Made by a program: the position numbers and the translations under genes
Notes under the pieces: model-generated
What the model was told of the DNA's origin: nothing
What the model saw: the letters and a program-made list of their open reading frames with translations, nothing else
Database searches by the model: none
Part shown: positions 10,572 through 20,617 of the stretch, piece after piece
Numbering within the stretch: position 1 is the first letter of the stretch
How the letters are laid out: the number at the start of each line of letters is the position of its first letter
NCBI GenBank assembly: GCA_034359265.1
Contig: CP136898.1
Location: 38,339,501-38,403,500, forward strand
Origin: Canna indica
Lineage: Eukaryota > Streptophyta > Magnoliopsida > Zingiberales > Cannaceae
Direction: 5' to 3'
Length of the DNA: 64,000 nt

Positions 10572-12107
10572 ATGTCTGGTCGTGGTTATCGACGCAGGAG
10601 AGTTTCAGAGTCTCCGATCGGTGAGACTCCAGCACTTACTCATGCTGCTGATCCACCTGTTGCTGATCCTCATTCCGATGATACTGCCGAGGCTAGTACA
10701 TCCAGACGTAGGCGGCCACGCGAGCCGAACAGGTGGCAGCCTCCACCAGCCACAGAGTCACGTAGATTGATTAGCGTGATTGGGGAGCGGTAATATATCA
10801 TGAATTATGAATCATTACAAATTCATTATATCATAATATAATATAAAAATTTATTTTTGTTGTGCAGGTTCGAGCAAGAAGAAGTGCCGAGGAGCATTTC
10901 TTCTACTATTCGACGATACATGCACGGGGCATGGCCTACGTGGTCTCACGTGCCTAGCGAGCACGTCGACATGTTATGGCGCGAGTTTGAGGCACGTATT
11001 ATTATTATTTTTTACATGCATGATGATATATTAATATTGGTACTGATATTATTATTTTGCAGGCTCGCTATACATGGGCCGAGGACCAGAGGCCCTTCAT
11101 TTACGCTGCCTGGGAGGCTATTTCCCGGGCAAGGTACAACGGGCAGCTGGGGCAGGCTCGGTCCCAAGCGATGGCCCGAGCTGGGACCACTAACATCGCG
11201 GAGACTCGGGGATACGGCCCCGATTGGATTACTCCGGATATATGGGACCAGCTCGTGGGGATATGGTCGACGGATCGATGGCAGGAGGTTTCTCGGAATG
11301 CGGCTAGAAATCGCATGTCGGGAGGAGCAGCGCGTCACACCGGCGGCTCTGTTGCATTTGCAGTGCACGCAAACCGTATGGTAAGTATATCTTTTAATTA
11401 TATATTTTATTTGTTATTATGTGTACTAATTAATGTATTTGTTTTGTAAATGTAGACGACGGTGTCGGATGACGGGACTGTCCAGCGACCCTCCCCGATG
11501 GCGGTGTTCGAGCGGACTCACCGTCGAGCACATGGGACGGGGGAGTACATCGACAACCGCGCTGCATACATTATGGTAATTATATATCTATTTAAATTAT
11601 TCATTATATATTTATAATTTAAGTTTTATGATAAATATTAAACAAAAAATCAAACTCGAGTAGGAGACCTACAGCCAGACGGTGGTGCAGCGCGGGGGTA
11701 CCCCCGAGGACTTTGACGCAGCATCGTGGGTCGAGGCCGCAGGTGGCTGGGACCATGGCCGCGTATATGGCTTCGCAGATAGTGGTCATGCGCGAGCCGT
11801 ACTAGGGCCACTTGGGGCACCGACCCCTCCGGTCGCTGGTGAGCGGCCGTCCACCTCTAGATCTAGTTATGATCATAGTAATAGGATAAGGACACTAGAG
11901 GAGACGGTCGCGCGTCAGACTGAGATGATGGAGCGTCAGAGTCAGACGATGGCGAATATAGAAGCTATGCTACGCAACTTGTCAGGTCATCCTGAACCAG
12001 TCATCTCTTCGGCATCATCTAATCCATCGTCCTCGAGTCAGTCCACGCCGGTGTACACTCAAGCGCTCCAGACCCCGCCATATAATCCAGACCATCCTCC
12101 ATCTTGA
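10572..12107 (+). CDS. Accessory transposase (Transposase_24/TNPA-like), five exons
   Basis: My model is exons 10572-10789, 10868-10991, 11063-11380, 11456-11575 and 11664-12107. All joins keep frame and the start is MSGRGYRRRR. Conserved stretches are IRRYMHGAWPTWSHVPSEH, ARYTWAEDQRPFIYAAWEA, WDQLVGIWSTDRWQEVS and ETYSQTVVQRGGTPEDFD, which I recognise as the plant Ptta/En/Spm transposase family (Pfam Transposase_24). A C-terminal heptad region (RIRTLEETVARQTEMMERQ) suggests a coiled coil. Intron 2 needs a GC donor (GAG|GCACGT). This role is expected to be DNA binding to the subterminal CAGCAACGGC repeats. No stop disrupts the model. Confidence 0.8.
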
Positions 12108-12497
12108 TCGTGAGATTTTTTGTTTGGATATTGAACTTGTTTAACTTATTTTATTTGGATATTGATACTTCAATTTTGCATTTGAATTATTTTTATACTA
12201 TCGTGGATAATTATCAATATAAATATAATTGTTTTGATGTATATATGTTGGTGTGTTTGTGATGTGTGAATGAATGTGTATGAGGTGTTTGTGATGTGTG
12301 AATGAATGTGTGTATGAGGGTATGGGTGTGTGAGTTATGTATCAGATAAATGTATCAATGTATCAATGGAAATTTGAAATTTTCAAATTTTCTGGTTGCA
12401 GGTATTCGTCATCAGCAACGGCTTTCCCACGGGCGTCCGTGGGAAAGCCATTGCTAAAAGTGTATCGAAAGCCGTTGCTGATGACCTAAAAATTTTC
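12108..12497 (+). repeat. 3' untranslated and subterminal part of inner CACTA, truncated
   Basis: It contains AT-rich sequence, a GT-rich stretch with repeated 'gtgatgtgtgaatgaatgtg' units (12250-12330), then inverted CAGCAACGG motifs at 12412-12480. It aligns with the inverse of 53985-54230 of the second CACTA, then breaks at about 12497 next to 'ttttcc|aactgggg'. Confidence 0.75.
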
Positions 12498-13152
12498 CAA
12501 CTGGGGCCGTATCCCCGAGTCTCCGCGATGTTACTGGTCCCAGCTCGGGCCATCTCTTGGGACCGAGCCTGCCCCAGCTGCCCGTTGTACCTTGCCCGGG
12601 AAATAGCCTCCCAGGCAGCGTAAATGAAGGGCCTCTGGTCCTCGGCCCATGTATAGCGAGCCTGCAAAATAATAATATCAGTACCAATATTAATATATCA
12701 TCATGCATGTAAAAAATAATAATAATACGTGCCTCAAACTCGCGCCATAACATGTCGACGTGCTCGCTAGGCACGTGAGACCACGTAGGCCATGCCCCGT
12801 GCATGTATCGTCGAATAGTAGAAGAAATGCTCCTCGACACTTCTTCTTGCTCGAACCTGCACAACAAAAATAAATTTTTATATTATATTATGATATAATG
12901 AATTTGTAATGATTCATAATTCATGATATATTACCGCTCCCCAATCACGCTAATCAATCTACGTGACTCTGTGGCTGGTGGAGGCTGCCACCTGTTCGGC
13001 CCGCGTGGCCGCCTACGTCTGGATGTACTAGCCTCGGCAGTATCATCGGAATGAGGATCAGCAACAGGAGGATCAGCAGCATGAGTAAGTGCTGGAGTCT
13101 CACCGATCGGAGACTCTGAAACTCTCCTGCGTCGATAACCACGACCAGACAT
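12498..13152 (-). pseudogene. Accessory transposase of outer CACTA, 3' truncated
   Basis: Exon 1 is 13152-12935, exon 2 is 12856-12733 and exon 3 starts at 12661, each nearly identical to the complete gene at 10572-12107. Exon 3 is cut near 12498, where inner-element 3' sequence begins, so two and a half exons are missing. It lies head-to-tail downstream of the intact transposase, as in the other copies. Confidence 0.88.
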
Positions 13153-13227
13153 ATCTGTCGAACAGACATATAATCAGATTATTGTATAAATAGTAGATAT
13201 ATATTTAATAAAATATATACTTTACAA

Positions 13228-16200
13228 TTATTTTTCATCATCTGAATAATAGTCTTTGAATTCTTCTTCTTCTTCCTCTTCTTCATCTTCTTCATCTCCA
13301 GCTTCCTCAATTTCATGATCGTCATCATCAGCATATTCAACTTCTAATTGAATTGACGTTGTGTCTGCATCCTCGAGTATTGGAATAATACGATCCACAG
13401 CAGGAAGATCATCTTCTTGATAGAAACCAGGAGGATCATTTTCTCCTACTATCGGATCAATTTTTCCTCTACCTTTTGTCTTACAGACTACACGCCAATC
13501 TGCTCTATCTTTATTTCGAGCCGGATACTTCGCGTAATATACTTGTTCGGCTTGTGATGCCAATATAAAAGGCTCATTTGCTGCCAATTTCGATTTGTAA
13601 TTAACCTCAACAAGTTTGTATTTTGGATGAACTTTTATGCCCCTTTCTGTTGTATCGAACCAATGACATCTAAATAGGATCACTGATTTCAAGCCGAAGT
13701 AGTGCAACTCTATCACTTCTTCCACCAGTCCATAAAAATCCATATCACATTCAACATAGGTTGTCCCTTTCACGCAGACCCCAGCATTCATCGTCTTCTT
13801 TGCAAATGAATATTCAACCGTGTGAAATTTATACCCGTTAACAAAATATCCGCTATAGCACGACACAAGTCGCGACGGTCCACTAACAAACTCAAATATT
13901 TTTTCATCTATTTCAGCTCTGTGATCTTTGCTGTAAGTCTGAATCCAAGTAGGGAAATCACGATTCCGTAATCTCTCCAATTCTTGATCGTTGTGAATAG
14001 AGTATTTTTGCACCATCTCAATGTCAAATATTTCAATGAATTGTTCAATCTCTGGACAATTGAGTAATACATACAAGTGTGCCAAATGATACTCTTCATC
14101 GCTTAAGTGTTGAGATGGACGAGAACCAAAAGCACGACCAGAGTGACAAAATATATTTAAACGTCCATCTGAATGTCGAACACCCCCGTCGTCGTTACGT
14201 GGAAGACGATCAAATCTTGTCTGTACTGTCGATTCAAAGTAAAATGAGCAGAATGTTGAAATTTCTTGGATGATATACGATTCAGATATTGATCCTTCAA
14301 CAGCTGCGGTGTTCTTTACTTTTTTCTTCAGACGATTCATGTATCTTTCAAATAAGTACATCCAACGATATTGAACGGGGCCACCAACTCGTGCCTCGTA
14401 TGCCAAGTGTATCGGTAGATGCTCCATCGAGTCAAAAAATGCAGGAGGGAAAAACTGCTCCAGCTTGCATATGATTTCAACAATATTATTTTCAAGTGTT
14501 GACATATCTTCGACTCGAAGGACATTTGCACAGATGCTTCTAAAAAACATACTTAATTCAGTCAACGGACCCCAAATATTATCAGGTAGAAGATCTCGAA
14601 ATGCGATCGGAAGTAATCTCTGCATGAATACATGACAATCATGGCTCTTCATCCCTGATATTTTGCAATCATCGACGTTCACACATCGAGATAAGTTTGA
14701 AGCATATCCATCGGGTAATCTGAGTTCTTTTACCCATTGACAAACATCTTTGATCTGTTGTTTATTTAACACATATAGGGCCTTCGGTTTCAGATATCGT
14801 CCGTTGACCTCTTGTAACTCCAACTCTGGTCTTTTACAAAGTATTTTCAGATCATGTCGGGCTTTGACATTATCTTTAGTTTTTCCAGAAATATCCATCA
14901 CAGTGTTGAAAATATTATCAAACACATTTTTTTCAATGTGCATGACATCTAAATTATGTCGAATCAATAATGAACTCCAATAGGGCAATTCCCAAAAGAT
15001 ACTTTTTTTCACCCAGTTGTGTGTTTGGCCAAAACCTGACACTCTTTCATTGCGACCAAATACTATATCTGGAAGTGCTGAAACACGTGCTAACATTTGT
15101 TCACCAGACAACATCGGTGGTGGCCCATCTCTTTCGACTCTGCCCTTAGTAAATTTATTACGATTCCTTCGATACTGGTGATGAACCGGTAGGAATCGAC
15201 GATGACAATCAAAGAATGAGATTTTTCGTCCGTTCTGAAGACTGATTGATTTAGAGTGTTCCATACAATACGGGCAAGAGAGTTGGCCGTGAGTGCTCCA
15301 ACCCGACAACATGCCGTACGCGGGGAAATCATTGATTGTCCACAAGACCGCGGCCTTTAAATTGAAGTTTTGCTTCCGATGACAATCATAAGTGACAGCT
15401 CCCTCAGTCCACAATGTTTTCAATTCATCTATCAAGGGTCTGAGAAATATGTCAATTTCTTTTCGCGGACCCTTAGGACCCGGAATAATCATCGAAAGAT
15501 AAATAAATTCATCATTCATGCACATTGACGGTGGAAAATTATAAACTGTCAGCAGCACTGGCCAAACTGAATAAGGAGTTGCAGAATGTCCAAACGGATT
15601 AAAACCATCTGTGCACAATCCCAATCTGATATTTCTAGTATCCATAGCAAATGAAGAATAACATGTATCCAAATGTTTCCATGCTTCACTGTCAGATGGA
15701 TGAGTCATTACTGTATCATCACGACTTCTTGCATGCCAACTCATGTAGGGGGCTGTCTTTTCTGACATGAATAATCTTTGAAGCCTCGGTGTTAGTGGAA
15801 AATACCGAAGCACCTTAAACGGGATATTTTTCTGTCGGACCGATTTCTTCTCCTTGTAACGAGGGTGTTGACATACAGGGCATTTATCCAACTGCACATT
15901 TTCTTTATAATATAAAATGCAGTTATTTTGGCACGCGTGTATTTTTTCGTACCCAAGCCCCAATTTTCTCATCAGCTTTTTAGTCTTATAAAAAGTAGGC
16001 TCAAACTTGTTATCAGTAGGCAGCATTCCATTAATCAATCCAGCAATCCGATCATACGCAACTCCGCTGACATTACAATCGGCCTTGATGTTTAAGAGCT
16101 GTGTCATTGCTGAAAACCTAGTGTATTTAGGACAATTCTCATACAAAGGTTCATCGGCAGCTTTCAACATCTCGTAAAATTCTGCAGCTTCTTTATTCGG

Positions 16201-16689
16201 TAATTCAATCTCTACCGCAGCCCCTACTTCTGTGATATCAACCGCTGTAGTATCTGGTGGGACTGATGTCTGAAGATCTGGCCGATCAACATTATCATTC
16301 AGGTGGAATTGACCCCCAAGACTATCAAGTATCATAGTTCTATAGGGACTACATTGACCGGATGAAGAAGCACCAGCAGAGGAAGATTCACCATATGTCT
16401 GAACGACAGGATTGCTCGACGTCCCGACTTCGCGTGACTCCCCGTGATAAGTCCATAGAAAATATCTTGGTGCAAATCCTTTGCTATATAGATGCAGAGT
16501 GACAGTCTCCCGATCCAAAAATCGTCCATTTGAACAAATGCGGCACGGACATCGGATTTGATCACCCATGCTAACGAAATTCCGATTCGAATAGGCGAAA
16601 TTTAGGAAGTACGTTACGCCTAATCGAAACTCATTCGTTAAAGCTCCACGATCAAGACGTCGGTACATCCAACTTCGATCAGCCGACAT
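13228..16689 (-). CDS. Intact CACTA transposase, TNP2 type, 1153 aa
   Basis: One uninterrupted frame runs from ATG at 16689 to a stop at 13228; an upstream TTG is ignored because the ATG is shared by all three copies. Domains in order: transposase-associated N terminus (about residues 8-80, IRCPCRICSNG); Transposase_21/TNP2 core (about 330-590, with GLCTDGFNPFG, WTINDFPAYGMLSGW and CPYCMEHSK); DUF4218-like (about 690-800, GMKSHDCHVFMQRLLP); DUF4216-like (about 1000-1065, FYGLVEEVIELHYFG); and a strongly acidic tail (EDEEEEEEEE). It would cut and join CACTA ends. Splicing appears unnecessary. It is the only full-length transposable-element enzyme in the window without a disabling change. Confidence 0.93.
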   Translation of the reverse strand: MSADRSWMYRRLDRGALTNEFRLGVTYFLNFAYSNRNFVSMGDQIRCPCRICSNGRFLDRETVTLHLYSKGFAPRYFLWTYHGESREVGTSSNPVVQTYGESSSAGASSSGQCSPYRTMILDSLGGQFHLNDNVDRPDLQTSVPPDTTAVDITEVGAAVEIELPNKEAAEFYEMLKAADEPLYENCPKYTRFSAMTQLLNIKADCNVSGVAYDRIAGLINGMLPTDNKFEPTFYKTKKLMRKLGLGYEKIHACQNNCILYYKENVQLDKCPVCQHPRYKEKKSVRQKNIPFKVLRYFPLTPRLQRLFMSEKTAPYMSWHARSRDDTVMTHPSDSEAWKHLDTCYSSFAMDTRNIRLGLCTDGFNPFGHSATPYSVWPVLLTVYNFPPSMCMNDEFIYLSMIIPGPKGPRKEIDIFLRPLIDELKTLWTEGAVTYDCHRKQNFNLKAAVLWTINDFPAYGMLSGWSTHGQLSCPYCMEHSKSISLQNGRKISFFDCHRRFLPVHHQYRRNRNKFTKGRVERDGPPPMLSGEQMLARVSALPDIVFGRNERVSGFGQTHNWVKKSIFWELPYWSSLLIRHNLDVMHIEKNVFDNIFNTVMDISGKTKDNVKARHDLKILCKRPELELQEVNGRYLKPKALYVLNKQQIKDVCQWVKELRLPDGYASNLSRCVNVDDCKISGMKSHDCHVFMQRLLPIAFRDLLPDNIWGPLTELSMFFRSICANVLRVEDMSTLENNIVEIICKLEQFFPPAFFDSMEHLPIHLAYEARVGGPVQYRWMYLFERYMNRLKKKVKNTAAVEGSISESYIIQEISTFCSFYFESTVQTRFDRLPRNDDGGVRHSDGRLNIFCHSGRAFGSRPSQHLSDEEYHLAHLYVLLNCPEIEQFIEIFDIEMVQKYSIHNDQELERLRNRDFPTWIQTYSKDHRAEIDEKIFEFVSGPSRLVSCYSGYFVNGYKFHTVEYSFAKKTMNAGVCVKGTTYVECDMDFYGLVEEVIELHYFGLKSVILFRCHWFDTTERGIKVHPKYKLVEVNYKSKLAANEPFILASQAEQVYYAKYPARNKDRADWRVVCKTKGRGKIDPIVGENDPPGFYQEDDLPAVDRIIPILEDADTTSIQLEVEYADDDDHEIEEAGDEEDEEEEEEEEFKDYYSDDEK

Positions 16690-16761
16690 GATTCTATCAA
16701 TCAATGACAATTTCTTTGGTTAATGTCTTTAGGTGAGATTGTCCTATTACATTCGGGATTT

Positions 16762-16962
16762 ATGTTATTCGTACTGCACTTACGTTTTTATTTTAACTGT
16801 TAACTAATTATTCTAAATTTCGACAGGATCTCCCTACAGTTCTCCGAATACGCATATCATCTGGGCGCGTATCGGAGAACAAGAGAGATGTTGTCGAATT
16901 TTAGAATAATTAGTTAACAGTTAAAATAAAAACATAAGTGCAGTACAAATAACTATATTTCC
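16762..16962. repeat. Long inverted repeat upstream of the intact transposase
   Basis: This is the outer-element copy of the 9283-9471 structure, with arms of about 90 bp around a loop near 16855-16870. It lies about 75 bp upstream of ATG 16689. The first arm includes GTTAACTAATTATTC and the second its complement. Confidence 0.85.
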
Positions 16963-17156
16963 AAATTGTCCAATCAGGGACAATTCAAGAATTGTACGTC
17001 GTATAAAAGATCATCTACTTCTTTTACACGAACATACAATTCCCGAACGGATCTAAGGTTTTGCTAAATCATATCCGATTCGTCGATGCGTACGTGAAAC
17101 TTATCAACTCGTCGGATGGATGATTATTTTCTAAAGGTTTCGAGACAGTTCGAGTC

Positions 17157-17342
17157 CATATTGGACGATTTCGGCGCGCGTCCGAAGTGGACGATTCCGG
17201 CGCGAGTCCGAAGTGGACGATTCCGGCGCGAGTCCGAATTGGACGATTCCGGCGCGAGTCCGAAGTGGACGATTTCGGTGCGAGTCCGAATTGGACGATT
17301 CCGGCGCGCATCCGAAGTGGACGATTCCGGCGCGCGTCCCAA
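17157..17342 (-). repeat. 26-bp minisatellite of outer CACTA, about seven copies
   Basis: Same unit as 8819-9085 in inverse orientation (gattccggcgcgagtccg). It has fewer copies and different unit variants, showing array length change between the two elements. Confidence 0.88.
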
Positions 17343-17459
17343 ATTAATCTAAACACTAATAATTAATCTAATAAATTAAACAATTAATTAACAATTATAA
17401 AATAATTAATTAACAATTTCAAAACAATAAAAACAATAAACAATAATTAACAATAAAAA

Positions 17460-17740
17460 ATTCCGGCGCCGGAGTCCACCCTCCGGCGCCGGCGTACAGT
17501 GGCCGGACACACTGTCCGGCCACTGTAGAAGGTCCGACGGTGGCCATAGGCCGACCGCCGCTGGCCGAAACCCTATAAATAGGGTTTCGGCCGGATTGAT
17601 ACCAATACTCCGGTCGATCAACATACCGGCAGCAGCGGCAGCGACGGCGAGAGGCGTCGGCAGCAGCGTCGAGAAGCGTCGGCAGGAGCGGCGGCGGCAG
17701 CAGCGGGAGGAAGAAGGGTCGGGCGCGACTGGTGCCCTAT
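17460..17740 (-). other. GC-rich leader region of outer CACTA
   Basis: Inverse counterpart of 8400-8695, with CGGCCACTGTAC and GGGTTTCGGCCGG blocks. It has no conserved reading frame. Confidence 0.45.
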
Positions 17741-17749
17741 ATAAACTTA

Positions 17750-18051
17750 TCAGCAACGGCTCACTCGCCCGTTAGAAAGCCGTTGCTGATAAGTTATCAT
17801 CAGCAACGGCTCACTTATCCGTTAGCAAGCCGTTGCTGAAGATTAAAAAATCAGCAACGGCTCGCCTTTCCGTCAGAAAGCCGTTGCTGATAATTAAAAT
17901 AATCCGCAATGGCTCGGTTTTCCGTTAGAACGCCGTTGCAGATACAGATATCTGCAACGGCTCGGGTGGCCGTAAGAACGCCGTTGCAAATAGCAACGGC
18001 TTGAGCGGCCGTTGCTGATAGCCGTTGCTGATGATCATGTTTCTAGTAGTG
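17750..18051 (-). repeat. 5' subterminal repeats and tip of outer CACTA
   Basis: Alternating direct and inverted CAGCAACGGC motifs end in the tip TTTCTAGTAGTG at 18051, followed by AAG. This aligns in inverse with 8094-8400. Confidence 0.88.
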
Positions 18052-18054
18052 AAG

Positions 18055-20265
18055 ATGTATGTTTCCACAGCCAAGAAAATGCAATCACTAAACCCTGCCA
18101 TAAAACAATCTGTCAGACCGTCCACCGAGAAAATGCCTTCTCCTCCTTCAACAAGTCAATGACAAAAATTAAGAAAGAAAATTGTGACGAGATCGACATA
18201 CATGCAATTAAGGAGAAGTAGTCGAGGTATGGACCCCAAAACTTTTCATGCGTCCTCTTAGGTTTCTCAAATTGAGGGGGAGTTTGTCTTGGGTAAAAGG
18301 TATTTTTTAAAAGATACCCGTACGAGTTTTGATTTTGTCTCTCCTAATATTGATTCTAGAAAGGATGTTTTGAATGATGCTTTGGCAGTTTCCTCTCCAA
18401 TTCACACTGGTCCCATAATTGATATAAATGTTCCTACTACTGATATTTTTGACTCTATTCTAGTCAAAACTGGTCCATATGATATTTCTTCAAAGTCTAA
18501 TGAGGGTAAAAATACTTCTAAACACGAAAGAACTATCAATCCACCTGAATGTTCTAAGACATTCTCAACTGTTGACGAGGTAGTTGAAATGAGTGCTTCT
18601 AAGAGTCCTGAATTTCCATCTGAAGCGATTGAAACCATGGAAGAAATTTTTCAGACTGCTCTTACTACACTTGATGATGATAACACTTCCAAGTCTTCTA
18701 ATCCACCTGAATGTTCTAAGACATTCTCAACTGTTGATGAGGCAGTTGAAATGAGTGCTTCTAAGAGTCCTGAATTTCCTTCTGAAGCAATTGAAACCAT
18801 GGAAGAAACTGTTCAGACTGCTCTTACTACACTTGATGATGATAACACTTCCAAGTCTTCTAATCCTGAACTTGCAACTATGGATTTAAATCAAGTTCCT
18901 ACTGATGAGGTAGAATATGAGATTCTTGAGGCTTTCGTACCTCAGAAAACTGCTTCTATTCCTGACCATCCTATCTCCCCGAGAAGCCAAATAGAGGTTC
19001 TCAAGAATCTGAGACAAAAAGGAGATAAAAAAGGAAGATGTTTGTGAAGTTCACTATATATCCAGAATTTGATGATGATGATGAACCTATGTCACTAAGG
19101 GCAAGTGAGTTGAAAAAGTCTAAGAAAAGAAAGCACAATCTAGAGACATCAACAATGAAAAATGTTAATGAATAGAGAAAACAATCTCCAAGGAAGAAAA
19201 GTTCAAAATATGAGAAGCAACTTGAAAAACAATCTTCTGCCAACAAACTACACAAGGGACTTGTCTATGATGATCTCTATCCTCTCTGGAAGGGACTGCA
19301 ATCTAGATGTATTATTTCTCAGAGAATTCTAGATTTAGATCAAATTTCCTTAAAGTACAAAACTGTTATTAATATTCTCAAAAAGAGAAATCTCTCTAAT
19401 TTTTATAAGAAGGTTAGACCTTTCTACAAGCATCCTATTCTTGATTTCTACTGCAATTTATCTAATAAGATTTCAAATCCTGAAAGCAATCATTTTCATG
19501 AAGTATTTCTTAGAAGCTGCTGGTACAAGTTTAGTCCGAAAGTAATTAATAAGTTTGTTGGATTTTCTAATTTTTCCTCTTCTGTTACTGATGCTGATGA
19601 CAATGATGACTTTTTACAAATGGTTGGTAAAGAGATTTCAAATGGTGATGTTCCTAACTGGACAGGTAGTCATGACATCAGATCTTCATCTCTGAACACT
19701 TTTTTTGCAGTCTTGTTTCTCATTGCTCGAAACTACTGGATTCATACTTCTCACATTACATTTCTCAGCAAAGAAATGGTAATGTTACTATACAAGATCA
19801 CAAACGAAATTTCGTTCGATCTTGGCAATCTTATCTTTGAGCTAATTATATCTGTCAAGAGTAGACTTCTATCTAAATCCAAAATATTTTTGATTTTTCC
19901 AAACTGGATTTATGGAATTCTGGAGAAATAGAGATTTAAATGTTCCTCTAATGAGATATTGGAACCCTTGGGCACCTCTTTAAAGCTTCATCCTAAAATT
20001 CTTAAAAGGGTTAACACCCCAAGAAGAAATATGTTTAGTCCTGACTTTGGTATGAAAACTGCATATGGGTCTACTTCGACTGCTACTTCAACCACTGAAA
20101 GAGAGATCTTAGATGAACTATTTTCTGCAAGAGAAACTATGGCCAAACTACAACAACAGGTAATCACCACTGAGAAGAAAGTTATCAAATATTTTACTGC
20201 TTCTGTAGGCTTTGATTTGTCCTCTTTTGGTAGTTTCTCTGAATCTTTTGACAACTTTGACTAAA
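18055..20265 (+). pseudogene. Element A post-pol ORF (putative plant transposon protein-like)
   Basis: The frame interrupted at 7782 continues here, with stops at about 18166 and 18259, then a clean stretch from 18262 to 19044 (PSEAIETMEE repeats). A frameshift near 19040 leads to a K-rich part and then VYDDLYPLWKGLQSR, FYKKVRPFYKHPILDFYCN and FSPKVINKFVGF (19260-19570). This pattern resembles the domain Pfam calls 'putative plant transposon protein' (Transposase_32). The end (EILDELFSARETMAKLQQQ, 20104-20160) looks coiled-coil. Such ORFs sit where SIRE elements carry an env-like gene. Function is unknown; copy broken. Confidence 0.65.
18538..18862 (+). repeat. Tandem 162-bp duplication inside element A's 3' ORF
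   Basis: Two consecutive 54-codon units begin at about 18538 and 18700 and share PPECSKTFSTVDE and MSASKSPEFPSEAIETME with very few changes. The unit is in frame and may have expanded in the living element. Confidence 0.88.
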
Positions 20266-20617
20266 ACTTGTCTTGCTCACTCCTTTGGTTTATTATGCCA
20301 AAAAGGGGGAGAACAAGCAGTTCTAACTCTGCAGTCTTAACTGCTCTCTCTCGACTAGTTTTGATACTTGTCCTACGGCACTTCTTATTTTGGCTGATGA
20401 TACTTGATACTCTGGTTGTAAATTTGTTATAAACTTTTGTCACTTTGGATGCTCTTCTGGTTGTAATTTTTGTGACTTTGGTTAACTATGAGGTATGACT
20501 GGTGGATGTCTTCTATTAACTGTTGAAATTAGTTTTAACCGTTACTATATCTCTGTCACATAAAATTACTGAGAACCGATCTGTTTGGGTTTTGCCAAAT
20601 AAGCCAAAGGGGGAGAA
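20266..20617 (+). other. Element A 3' leader to LTR with two polypurine tracts
   Basis: No coding frame. A purine tract AAAAAGGGGGAGAAC occurs at 20300-20314, and the terminal one (AAAGGGGGAGAA) at 20606-20617 abuts the LTR start TGTTAG. The upstream tract may act as a second priming site. Confidence 0.7.

Larger units (their letters stand above)
8094..12497 (+). mobile_element. Inner CACTA, plus orientation, right end lost
   Basis: It begins with its own tip CACTACTAGAAAC at 8094, followed by the same 5' subterminal array seen inverted at the right end (17750-18051). It contains the 26-bp minisatellite, the long inverted repeat, a deleted transposase gene and a complete accessory gene. It ends inside its 3' subterminal repeats (12400-12490), where the sequence jumps into an outer-element exon. 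No right tip or right target duplication survives. Confidence 0.85.
7783..18051 (-). mobile_element. Compound CACTA (En/Spm) transposon, 10.3 kb, TSD AAG
   Basis: The outer ends are CACTACTAGAAA at 7783 and its inverse TTTCTAGTAGTG ending at 18051, flanked by the 3-bp duplication AAG (7780-7782 and 18052-18054). Both features are CACTA hallmarks. The outer element reads on the minus strand: its 5' end is at 18051 and its 3' end at 7783, as judged by comparison with the second CACTA at 53727-60813. Inside lies another CACTA in the opposite orientation, starting at 8094. A deletion at about 12497 removed the inner element's right end together with the outer element's 3' part. Confidence 0.93.

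Noticed and set aside
12396..12667. Frames reading through the 12497 junction
   Set aside because: They join inner-element repeats to an outer-element exon and are products of the deletion, not genes.
13908..15332. Several 60-80 codon frames opposite or alongside the transposase
   Set aside because: Shadows of the 13228-16689 gene; the same shadows recur over the second CACTA pseudogene.
16690..16710. Upstream start for the transposase
   Set aside because: It uses TTG; the first ATG at 16689 is shared by all three copies and is seven codons inside.
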